Assembly (NCBI GenBank): GCA_039188505.1
Contig: JBCCZC010000278.1
Coordinates: forward strand, 1-7,614
Origin: JBCCZC01 sp039188505
Lineage (GTDB): Bacteria; Pseudomonadota; Gammaproteobacteria; Xanthomonadales; SZUA-38
Direction of reading: 5' to 3'
DNA length: 7,614 bases
Made by a program: the position numbers and the translations under genes. The notes under the pieces were generated by a model. It was given only the letters and a program-made list of their open reading frames with translations. It made no database searches and was not told the DNA's origin. Positions 1 through 6,835 of this stretch are shown one piece after another; position 1 is the first letter of the stretch; each line of letters starts with the position of its first letter.

Positions 1-2832
1 GCCCTGCGCATCGATTGCCGGTTGCCCATCCTGCTTGCCCAGGATCGCGACGCCGAAACCGCCGTTGTTGGCGATGACGTTGCCGACCACGCCGGTCCCG
101 CGGGCGCCTTCGATGCGCACACCGTCGAAAACGTTCGGGACAGCCGCCAGTCCATCTGGCCCGGTCCCGATCAGGTTGTCCTGGATCTGATTCTCGACTG
201 CCGGATCGCCGATGATGTGGACGCCGTGACCGTCATTGCCCGAGATGGCGTTGCCCTCAATGACGCCGATCCGGTTCCGGGGCGAGTCCCGGATCTCGAT
301 GCCCGCGCCGTTGGGAACCGCGGCGTTGCCAGCGCCGTTCAGGCCGATCCAGTTACCGTCCACCTGGTTGAAACCGATACCGGCGTCGATGGTGATGCCG
401 GCCATGAGATTGCCGGAAACGACGTTGCGACCTTCTTCCGTGCCGTCACCGATGATGTTGCCGCTAGCCGCCGAGCCGATGGAGATACCGTTCCGCCGAT
501 TCGGCACCGCCGCGCCACCCGCCGCGTCCAGTCCGATCGTGTTGCCGAGGATCCGGTTGCCGGTGGATGGCTCGCCGCTGATCTCGATGCCGTGGAGCTG
601 ATTGCCGGAGCTCACGTTGGCCTCGCCGGGCACGAGACCGCCGACGGTATTGAAGGGGGCATCGAACAGGCAGATGCCGCTCAGTCCGTTGGGCCGGGCC
701 TCGACGCCCGCGGGATCCAGGCCGACGTAGTTGCCCTGGACCCGGTTCTCTGCGCCGCCCTGGACGCGGATGCCGCAGCCCGCGGTCCGCGCCAGACCGT
801 TACGCGAGACGACGTTGCGCGGCACCGCTCCCACGCCGCCGATCCGGTTGCCGCTCGAATCGCGCACGAAGATGCCGTCCTCGCCGATGCCCGGCTCCTG
901 CGCGCCGCGAGCGTTGGTGCCGACGATGTTGGCCTCGATCGTGTGGCCCCTTCCGCCCCGGATCAGGATGCCGTTGCGCCCTACCCCGTAGATCGAGAAG
1001 CCGCGGATGATCGTGTCATCCGTGCCGATGACCTGGAAGCCCCAGATGGGCGAATCTCTGCCGGGCCCGGCGATCTCGACGACCGGTTGACCGACCGCAT
1101 AGCCTGCCTGGGTCGTTGCATCGATGGTCACCGGATCGGTCACGACCGGAAGCGAATTCGCCACGTCGATGACGAAGACCCCATCCCGGGCCTGATCGGG
1201 CGCGATGGCGAAGCGGATGACCTGGCGCTCGGCCCGCGCGTTGGACTCCTGGATGGCCGCTCGCAGGGTGCACTCAACGGCCTCACCCATCATGGCGCCC
1301 GTATCGCAGCGGCGATTGCTCGTGTCCGCGTCGACGGCGTCCCCGACGGAGTTGACGAGCAGCGTGTTGGTGCCGGGCACTGCCCACAGCTCACCACCTG
1401 AGGTGCCATCGTCGGCCTGGGCGTATACGAGTTCCGTGGTGCTTGCCAAGCGATTGAACGGGAACGACCCGTCGGGTCCCGGGTTGATGTCCGCCGCCAG
1501 CTCGGTGCCCTCGGCCGTGCCGTCGGAGCGCCAGAGCTCCGGGCCGGTGACACCGTCGTCCGCCGTGAAGTACGCGAGCCCGTCCGGCCCCCTGACCGGC
1601 TTGCCGGGTGCACCGCCCCCGGCGCCGGGCAGGATATCCGCCACCCGACGTGTGCCCGCGGTGGTGCCATCCGTCGCCCACAGTTCGTCGCCCGCCACGG
1701 GCTCGCGGGCGGCGAAGAAGACCTCGTTGCCGATCGTGGTCAGCCAGGAGGGCAGGGACGACGCGAGCCCGGGATTGACATCCCGCAGCAGCTGGGTGCC
1801 CGCGAGGGTCCCGTCGCTACGCCAGATCTCGTTGCCTGACACGCCATCCCTGGCGGTGAAGATGACCAGACCAGCCAGCGGGAGCGCCGCGAAATCCAGC
1901 GGCTCGGAACCGAAATCACCGGGGAGGATGTCCCGCACGCGGAAGGTACCGGCCTCGGTGCCGTCGCTCGACCAGAGCTCGCCCCCCGACGATCCGTCGT
2001 CGGCCGCAAAGAGCAGCCGATCGTCGTCGAGCGCGATCATGTCCAGCACTGGCGCCGCAACGACGGGCTCGAGGCTGAAGCGTAGTCCCGAACCCGCACC
2101 GGGCTGGATGTCCCGCACAAGCCGCGTGCCGGCCGCGGTGCCGTCGCTGCGCCAGAGCTCTCGGCCATGGACACCATCGTCGGCGACGAAGAAGAGCTGA
2201 TCGCCCACCGCGGCGAAGTTGGGGCCCGCGGTCGGGTTGCTGAAGAACACGGTCGAACCGTCGCCCGGCGTGATGTCGGCTACGAGATTCGTCGCCCCGC
2301 TGGTCGTGTCGAGCCGCCATAGCTCCCGCCCGTTGACGCCGTCGTTGGCGGTGAAGAAGAGCTGCGAACCCACGGCCTTCAAGCCGCGAGGACTAGAGGC
2401 GAACGAGCCCGGGTTGATGTCGCGGACCAGCGTGGCCCCGGCGCCGTTCGTGCGCCAGAGCTCCCGACCACGGACGGCATCGCTGGCCGCGAAGTAGACC
2501 GTGTCGTCGATCGCGGTCAGTTCGTCAGGATTGGAAGAACCGGGGAAGTCAAAGACGAGCTGCGTCGAGCCCGTATCGCCTCGCGTTACCCAGAGCTCGT
2601 TGTTGACGGGGTCGATCGACTCGAAGGCGGTGAAGTAGAGCCTGCCCCCCACCGCCAGGAAGTCATCCGGGAGCGAACCGTCAGGCCCGGGCAGGATGTC
2701 GCGCACGAGGATGGGGTCGAGCGCGCCGCTGTCCTGAGCCCGGGCAAAGCCGAGGGCACCGATGAGGAAGAGCCACGTCCAGAACGTGGCCCTTCGTGCG
2801 CTGACCAGAGTTGGTTCGAGACGGGCTTCCAC
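1..2832 (-). CDS. Large secreted ELWxxDGT-repeat / CSLREA / parallel beta-helix protein (C-terminus outside window)
   Basis: The frame is open for 944 codons from a GTG at 2832 to the window edge, so the C-terminus is missing. Residues 1-32 look like a signal peptide: a basic stretch (SARR), a hydrophobic core (TWLFLIGALGF), then ARA before Q33. Residues 41-483 hold nine units of about 50 residues, each pairing an LVRDIxPG-like strand with an ELWRSDGTxxGT-like strand (ELW/EIW at 79, 124, 170, 225, 285, 335, 383, 432, 481), as in the ELWxxDGT repeat family. Residues 491-542 resemble a CSLREA segment (LLVNSVGDAVD, C509, CTLRAAIQESNA). From about 600 onward there are five roughly 62-residue beta-helix units of the type IGLDAAGxAAVPNxxNGI with N-R-I-G-G turns. 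Such proteins are exported; the exact role is unknown, and a surface or extracellular polysaccharide-associated role is inference. A sorting signal, if any, lies beyond position 1. GTG is the only good start: an in-frame TGA lies at 2859-2857, and GAGGG sits 7 bases upstream. Confidence 0.93.
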   Translation of the reverse strand, partial: MEARLEPTLVSARRATFWTWLFLIGALGFARAQDSGALDPILVRDILPGPDGSLPDDFLAVGGRLYFTAFESIDPVNNELWVTRGDTGSTQLVFDFPGSSNPDELTAIDDTVYFAASDAVRGRELWRTNGAGATLVRDINPGSFASSPRGLKAVGSQLFFTANDGVNGRELWRLDTTSGATNLVADITPGDGSTVFFSNPTAGPNFAAVGDQLFFVADDGVHGRELWRSDGTAAGTRLVRDIQPGAGSGLRFSLEPVVAAPVLDMIALDDDRLLFAADDGSSGGELWSSDGTEAGTFRVRDILPGDFGSEPLDFAALPLAGLVIFTARDGVSGNEIWRSDGTLAGTQLLRDVNPGLASSLPSWLTTIGNEVFFAAREPVAGDELWATDGTTAGTRRVADILPGAGGGAPGKPVRGPDGLAYFTADDGVTGPELWRSDGTAEGTELAADINPGPDGSFPFNRLASTTELVYAQADDGTSGGELWAVPGTNTLLVNSVGDAVDADTSNRRCDTGAMMGEAVECTLRAAIQESNARAERQVIRFAIAPDQARDGVFVIDVANSLPVVTDPVTIDATTQAGYAVGQPVVEIAGPGRDSPIWGFQVIGTDDTIIRGFSIYGVGRNGILIRGGRGHTIEANIVGTNARGAQEPGIGEDGIFVRDSSGNRIGGVGAVPRNVVSRNGLARTAGCGIRVQGGAENRVQGNYVGLDPAGVEARPNGLSGICLFDAPFNTVGGLVPGEANVSSGNQLHGIEISGEPSTGNRILGNTIGLDAAGGAAVPNRRNGISIGSAASGNIIGDGTEEGRNVVSGNLMAGITIDAGIGFNQVDGNWIGLNGAGNAAVPNGAGIEIRDSPRNRIGVIEGNAISGNDGHGVHIIGDPAVENQIQDNLIGTGPDGLAAVPNVFDGVRIEGARGTGVVGNVIANNGGFGVAILGKQDGQPAIDAQG
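1384..2712 (-). repeat. Nine-unit ELWxxDGT repeat array inside the secreted protein
   Basis: This is the repeat-coding part of the large secreted protein (residues 41-483). Distances between successive ELW motifs are 45, 46, 55, 60, 50, 48, 49 and 49 residues. The first unit opens with LVRDILPG and has no preceding ELW. The last unit ends in ELWAVPGTN with no following DIxPG strand. That register would let the first strand complete the last unit, as in the ring closure of beta-propellers; this is inference from the repeat register. The units have diverged (DGT becomes RGD, TNG or LDT in the first three), so this is an old protein repeat and not recent DNA duplication. Confidence 0.85.
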
Positions 2833-2839
2833 GCCAGGG

Positions 2840-2854
2840 CCCTCTTTCCCTCCT
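2840..2854 (-). promoter_or_regulatory. Ribosome binding region of the GTG-started secreted protein gene
   Basis: On the minus strand this purine run contains AGGAGG (2854-2849) and, closer to the gene, GAGGG (2844-2840). GAGGG is 7 bases from the GTG at 2832; AGGAGG is 16 bases away, which is long. The next upstream in-frame codon of note is a TGA at 2859-2857, so GTG is the only plausible start in this frame. The segment also holds one GGA (2853-2851) preceded by ACA, close to a CsrA/RsmA-type site. Confidence 0.6.
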
Positions 2855-2944
2855 GTTCATTCCTTCGAACGCCGACCTCGGGTTACGGCGGGGACCAACG
2901 GCAACGTTTCGCGTTTGCGCGTGCTGATCGATCCGCTGCCGAGT

Positions 2945-2963
2945 TCCGAGGATTCCTCTCGGA
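2945..2963 (-). repeat. 19-base inverted repeat, copy 2, in the leader of the secreted protein gene
   Basis: On the minus strand the arms TCCGAG and CTCGGA are perfect reverse complements around the 7-base centre AGGAATC. The centre is identical to that of the element in front of the diguanylate cyclase gene, and the arms differ from that copy only by paired substitutions. It lies about 112 bases before the GTG. It could form an RNA hairpin with GGA in the loop, or act as a DNA operator; nothing in the window decides between these. An alternative pairing register (GAGGA/TCCTC around one base) is also possible here. Confidence 0.5.
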
Positions 2964-3115
2964 CGAAAGCGCCTTGATCATACCCCGTCGTCGCCGAGCA
3001 ACCTCGTGATTACACGTTTTTGGACGCCGGAAGAGTCGGGCGCGCAGAAGGGACCGCGGCGAACCGCGCACAGCGGCGGGGCCAAGCACCGGTCGCTGAC
3101 GCCATGCCCCCTCTT

Positions 3116-5989
3116 TCAGTCGCCCAGCGCCTCAACGATGCGATTCCGTCCCTGATCCTTGGCCTGGTAGAGCGCTTCGTCGGCACGGACGACGATGTCC
3201 TGCCAGCGCCGGTCATCAGCCTGACGGCGGGCCAGACCCGTGCTCAGGGTGACGTAGGGTTCGACGGACGCCGGGTGAGGAATGGCCGCGCGGGCGACGG
3301 CTGCCGCGGCGGCTTCCAGCTGATTGCGCGTCGCATCGACACTGGCAACTTCGAAGACGGCCCAGAACTCCTCACCGCCGACGCGCGCGTAGAAGCCCCC
3401 GCTCTCGCGCATGTTCTCCGCGAGGATGCGTCCGACCGCCATGAGGCATTCGTCCCCGGCCAGGTGTCCCAGCGTGTCGTTGAGCTGCTTGAAATGATCC
3501 AGGTCGAGGACAGCCAGGTAGAAGTCGCCGCCGCGGTCCCAGAGCTCGTCCAGGCGGCGCGTTGCCTCGCGCCGGTTGGGAAGCTTCGTCAACGCGTCGC
3601 GTCGCGCCATGGCCTGCAGCTTCTCGTTGGCGCTCTCGAGCGCGTCCGTACGTGCCGCGACGAGCTCCTCGAGCATGCGTTCGCGAGCCTGCAGGGACCG
3701 GATGTACAGCAGCATCAAGAGGCCCACCAGGCCGAGGGCTCCGACGCGAACATCCGTTCGCTGCCACCAGAACGGAGCCAACGAAAAGCTCATCGTCGCG
3801 GGCGAGCTCCAGTCGCCGTTGCTCGCGCTCGCTGCCACCTCGAAGCGATAGTCGCCGGGAGGCAGACCATTGAATGGGACTCGTCGGTCGTCCACGTCGC
3901 GCCACCGGGGCTCGCCCGGAACCAGGCGGTAGCGAAAACGCAGGCGTCCAGGGTCGGTGAGGCGCAGCGCTGTGAATTCGATCTCGACGCGCCGGACGCC
4001 GGCATCCAACGTTACCGAGTTCTCCAGCAGGACGGGATTCCCGTCGGCGAGAAGACGCTCGATCAGCGGCTCGACGGGCCCGGCCAGACCGGTATCGCGG
4101 CGGCTCGTATCGAAGATGGCCACGCCCTCGGTCGTCGGCACCCACAGGAATCCCCGCTCGTCGAAGGCGTAAGGGTTCTGGTGCCCGCCATTGGCTTCGG
4201 CGCTTCGCATGCCGTCCGTGTCTCCGAAGATGCGGTAGTCCGGCGCCGATCGTTCCCCTCGCGCGAAAGCATCGAGCCCGGCAAGGGCGATTCGGGCAAC
4301 ACCGAAGTTGGAAGTCACCCACAGATTCCCGTTGCCGTCCGTTGCCAGGGCGTGGAGTTGCGTTGGCATCAGATCATTGATCGGCCCCACGGCCTGCGGT
4401 CGTCCGGCATCGTCGAGCCAGAAGAGGCCCGCAGTCGCCAGCCACACGCGGCCGGCGTCGGAGACCCAGAAATCGCGCACGGGAAACAGGGAATTGCCGC
4501 TATCGAGGCGTTCGAGACGTTCGTCTGTCAGGCGCCAGATGCCGCCGGATTCCGCGGCGATGAGCAGGCTACCGTCAGGCTGCTCCTCGATCTTCGCGAT
4601 GATCAGCTCGTCGAGACCCGGGGCCACCACGAAGCGGAAGTCCGAGCCCTCGAGGATTCCGAGCCCGTGATCCGGTGCTACCCAGAGCCCACCTGCGCGG
4701 CGCGGCAGGAGCACCCGTACCCTTCGGTCGGGCACCGCTTCGATGTGAACAAGCCGATCATCGGACACCATGTCCACGCCGGAGAACGTCCCGATGAACG
4801 GCTGCCCGTCCTTGAAGGCGATCGTCTGCACGATGCCGGCGCCGGGCCGGTTGAGGAATCCGATCGGCGTGATGCCGCCATCCGGGTCGATCCGCGAGAC
4901 GCCGGCGCCGTTGAAGCCGACCCACATCGCACCATCCCGGTCGCGGGCCAGGGTCCATACGAGCCCCGGCTCCAGGCCTTCCGGGCTACCCATGCTCTGG
5001 ACCAGAGTCTCGCTGATACGGGTCAGACCAGCCGCGCTACTGATCCAGACGTTACCTTCAGCGTCGGTGATCGTCTCCCAGTTGACGTCGGCCGCAAGCC
5101 CGTCTCGTTGGGTCAGCACCTGCACCTCGCCGTTGAGGACCCGGCCCACACCGCCACCCGCGGACCCAAACCAGAGTGCGCCCGCAGAATCCACGGTCAG
5201 TCCCCGGATGACCGGATTGGGCAGGCCCTCTTCCGGGAGGAAGTGACGCCACTGCCCCGAGGAGTAACGGGAGAGACCACCTCGCCAGCCGACCCAGATT
5301 GCTCCTGCGTCGAGCGCCAGGTCCCAGATGTGGGCGCCGTCGATTCGCTCCGAGGCCCCGAAGCGCGTCCAGCGATCGTCCTCCAACGTCCACAGACCCG
5401 TCTCGCCCCCGGCGAAGAGGCGATCTTCATCATCCTCGAGCATTGCCCAGATCGTCTGGTCCATGGCGCGCTCAAAGCGCAAGTCGTCCCAGGGCCCGGC
5501 GGCGCGGACCAGCCCGCCCGCCGTGCCGATCCACTGCACGCCCGTCCGATCGACATGGACCATGGTCACCCGCGGGTTGGGCAGACCGTCATCGACGCCG
5601 TAGTGCGCCACCGAGCCATCGGGAGCGAGTACATAAAGCCCGTCCGTCGTCATCCCGAACCAGAGCACACCGTCCGCAGTCTCGCCGATCACATCGATGG
5701 ATTGGTTCGGAATCCTGCCGCCGGTCAGTTCGGACAGCGGGACGAAGCGCTCGCCGTCGAAGCGGGCACCGCCAGCGTAGGTACCCACCCAGAGGTAGCC
5801 GTCGCTGGCCTGGAACAGCGCGCTTACGCTGGCATGGGGAATGCCGTCGGATGCGCCCCAGTTTTTCAGGCGATACTGGGTGACGGCGAAGTCGGGATTC
5901 AGGCCGAACGCCGCTCCGGCAGCGGTCAGCAGGACCACCACCGCGACACGCCATCGCGGCAGCGTGGTAGGCGGCTTCATCGGCCCCAT
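3116..5989 (-). CDS. Membrane diguanylate cyclase with periplasmic two-propeller sensor (Reg_prop, Y_Y_Y, GGDEF)
   Basis: The 957-residue product should make cyclic di-GMP from two GTP in the cytoplasm in response to a periplasmic or outer-face signal. After a basic/hydrophobic signal peptide (PRWRVAVVVLLTAAGAAFG), residues 35-630 carry about 14 LWVGT-like propeller blades (first residues near 66, 109, 152, 191, 231, 272, 314, 355, 397, 435, 475, 515, 556, 615), enough for two seven-bladed propellers. A Y_Y_Y domain (about 676-740), one transmembrane helix (748-764) and a charged linker helix (764-796) follow. The GGDEF domain (793-954) has LTKLPNRR, DLDHFKQLND (D829, D831, N837, D838) and an intact GGEEF (871-875), so it should be active. 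The RxxD inhibitory site is absent: E862 and G865 occupy its positions. The frame extends upstream to a GTG at 6097, but that adds 36 Arg-rich residues; ATG 5989 follows AAAGGAA and leads directly into the signal peptide. ATG 5980 is another possible start. The ligand is unknown. Confidence 0.96.
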   Translation of the reverse strand: MGPMKPPTTLPRWRVAVVVLLTAAGAAFGLNPDFAVTQYRLKNWGASDGIPHASVSALFQASDGYLWVGTYAGGARFDGERFVPLSELTGGRIPNQSIDVIGETADGVLWFGMTTDGLYVLAPDGSVAHYGVDDGLPNPRVTMVHVDRTGVQWIGTAGGLVRAAGPWDDLRFERAMDQTIWAMLEDDEDRLFAGGETGLWTLEDDRWTRFGASERIDGAHIWDLALDAGAIWVGWRGGLSRYSSGQWRHFLPEEGLPNPVIRGLTVDSAGALWFGSAGGGVGRVLNGEVQVLTQRDGLAADVNWETITDAEGNVWISSAAGLTRISETLVQSMGSPEGLEPGLVWTLARDRDGAMWVGFNGAGVSRIDPDGGITPIGFLNRPGAGIVQTIAFKDGQPFIGTFSGVDMVSDDRLVHIEAVPDRRVRVLLPRRAGGLWVAPDHGLGILEGSDFRFVVAPGLDELIIAKIEEQPDGSLLIAAESGGIWRLTDERLERLDSGNSLFPVRDFWVSDAGRVWLATAGLFWLDDAGRPQAVGPINDLMPTQLHALATDGNGNLWVTSNFGVARIALAGLDAFARGERSAPDYRIFGDTDGMRSAEANGGHQNPYAFDERGFLWVPTTEGVAIFDTSRRDTGLAGPVEPLIERLLADGNPVLLENSVTLDAGVRRVEIEFTALRLTDPGRLRFRYRLVPGEPRWRDVDDRRVPFNGLPPGDYRFEVAASASNGDWSSPATMSFSLAPFWWQRTDVRVGALGLVGLLMLLYIRSLQARERMLEELVAARTDALESANEKLQAMARRDALTKLPNRREATRRLDELWDRGGDFYLAVLDLDHFKQLNDTLGHLAGDECLMAVGRILAENMRESGGFYARVGGEEFWAVFEVASVDATRNQLEAAAAAVARAAIPHPASVEPYVTLSTGLARRQADDRRWQDIVVRADEALYQAKDQGRNRIVEALGD

Positions 5990-5993
5990 GGTA

Positions 5994-6012
5994 TGCGAAG
6001 ATTCCTTTCGCA
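5994..6012 (-). repeat. 19-base inverted repeat, copy 1, over the cyclase ribosome binding site
   Basis: On the minus strand the arms TGCGAA and TTCGCA are perfect reverse complements around AGGAATC. The element ends 4 bases before the proposed ATG of the diguanylate cyclase. The only Shine-Dalgarno-like sequence for that start (AAAGGAA) straddles the upstream arm and the loop, so folding of the mRNA would place AGGA in a hairpin loop. If translation really began at the upstream GTG (6097), the element would be coding. Its partner copy is at 2945-2963. Confidence 0.5.
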
Positions 6013-6019
6013 ATCGGAA

Positions 6020-6044
6020 GCGCCTGTGGGGTGCGCCCAGGCGC
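6020..6044. promoter_or_regulatory. Possible operator-like dyad in the divergent spacer
   Basis: GCGCCTG (6020-6026) and CAGGCGC (6038-6044) are perfect 7-bp inverted arms separated by 11 bases, between the two divergent genes. The layout suits a dimeric DNA-binding protein, but a 7-bp dyad in 251 bases of GC-rich sequence can arise by chance. No convincing -35/-10 pair was found on either strand of the spacer 5990-6240. Confidence 0.2.
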
Positions 6045-6240
6045 CACACCGCCGCCCTTGGCTCCCGACATGAGCGCGGTAGCTCCGCCGAGAACACCGC
6101 GGCCGTTGGGAGCTAATCGGTCGCCTCGGCATCGATGTCCGCAGATCGGGCTGCGGCGCGGCTGGCGATACCGTCGAGCGCACCGCACGCGACTCCGGTC
6201 GATCCTGTTGCCCGTTCAGGGGGGATAGAGCAGGCTGCAG

Positions 6241-6834
6241 ATGTCAACGCGAAGCGGTACCAGCCCGATGTCCGAACCCTCATTCGTCAAGCGCAATGCC
6301 TTCCTGATCGCAGCGGCGGTGCTGCCGGTCGTGGTCGTCGTTCTCTTCGCCATTGCCGTGGCGGTCCCGCGGTGGCTCGTCGACGACCCGACCCACGACG
6401 TGCTCTTCGTCATCGAGAGCTACGAACGCCAGCGCGCGCTTCGCTTCGAGGTCGACGGCGGGCGCGTCTTCGCCCGGGTCGTCGAGCCGTCAGACGCAGG
6501 CACCGCGCAGGGCCAGCGCCTCTTCCGGTACGACGTGGAGACCGATACGACGCTCGAACTCACGGTGCCGATCGCCGCGGACAAGACGCGCTTCGTGGTG
6601 CCGGAGCTGACGGCGACCGTCGTCCATCCGGCCAATCCGGGACCCGACGGATACGAGTTCTTCGTCGGTCGCTACGGAGGATCCAGCCTGGTCCAGGAAC
6701 TGTTCGGCATGCGTTCGCGTCGGCACCGGGCCGGACTGGCGCGCGATTCGCGCATGATCCCGATCGACTCGCCCGCCGGATCCACCTACCGCTACGGCAC
6801 GGTGCGTTTCGTCGCCTTCGTGGTGGAGCCCTGA
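6241..6834 (+). CDS. Unrecognised single-pass membrane protein, first gene of a pair with a DUF2157-like protein
   Basis: The product is 197 residues. Residues 20-42 form one strongly hydrophobic helix (AFLIAAAVLPVVVVVLFAIAV) following a short basic segment (KRN). The remaining roughly 155 residues are hydrophilic, beta-rich in appearance and without cysteines; with an N-in helix they would lie in the periplasm. I recognise no catalytic motif. DUF2157 genes are often paired with GDYXXLXY-family genes, but that motif is not present here. AGG lies 6 bases before the ATG; a second ATG at 6268 (MSEPSF) is possible and would leave the helix intact. The stop is one base before the next start, so the two genes are almost certainly co-translated. 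The function is unknown. Confidence 0.8.
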   Translation: MSTRSGTSPMSEPSFVKRNAFLIAAAVLPVVVVVLFAIAVAVPRWLVDDPTHDVLFVIESYERQRALRFEVDGGRVFARVVEPSDAGTAQGQRLFRYDVETDTTLELTVPIAADKTRFVVPELTATVVHPANPGPDGYEFFVGRYGGSSLVQELFGMRSRRHRAGLARDSRMIPIDSPAGSTYRYGTVRFVAFVVEP

Positions 6835-6835
6835 G

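Noticed and set aside
22..1401. A 459-codon plus-strand open frame with Asp/Val/Ala-rich repeats.
   Set aside because: It is the codon-on-codon antisense shadow of the beta-helix region; the apparent repeats mirror the beta-helix repeats of the minus-strand protein.
1205..2200. A 331-codon plus-strand open frame rich in Ser and Pro with periodic SSPP/PSLRQSS motifs.
   Set aside because: The periodicity is the shadow of the ELWxxDGT repeats in another frame; no ribosome site or recognisable domain.
2977..2982. TATGAT on the minus strand as a -10 box for the secreted protein gene.
   Set aside because: The only TTG-containing -35 candidate (TTGCTC) is 13 bases away, and at 16-18 bases there is no match; no TGN extension either.
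3055..3068. CGCGG-TTCG-CCGCG hairpin on the minus strand, downstream of the cyclase stop, as a terminator.
   Set aside because: The stem is only 5 bp and no T-run follows; in GC-rich sequence this is weak.
2883..3216. Two short minus-strand frames of 68 codons between the cyclase and the secreted protein gene.
   Set aside because: Arg/Ser-rich, no ribosome site worth the name, one overlaps the GGDEF end; the 283-base gap 2833-3115 otherwise holds only the hairpin and the ribosome site.
4030..4046. GACGGG-ATT-CCCGTC near-palindrome resembling the intergenic hairpins.
   Set aside because: It lies within cyclase coding sequence (DGNPV), the centre is different, and it is explained by codon content.
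3020..6073. A 1017-codon open frame on the plus strand, wholly antisense to the diguanylate cyclase.
   Set aside because: Its codons lie exactly opposite the codons of the minus-strand gene, so stops would need TTA, CTA or TCA codons there; these are avoided in this GC-rich genome. The translation shows no domain, while the minus frame gives clear propeller and GGDEF motifs.
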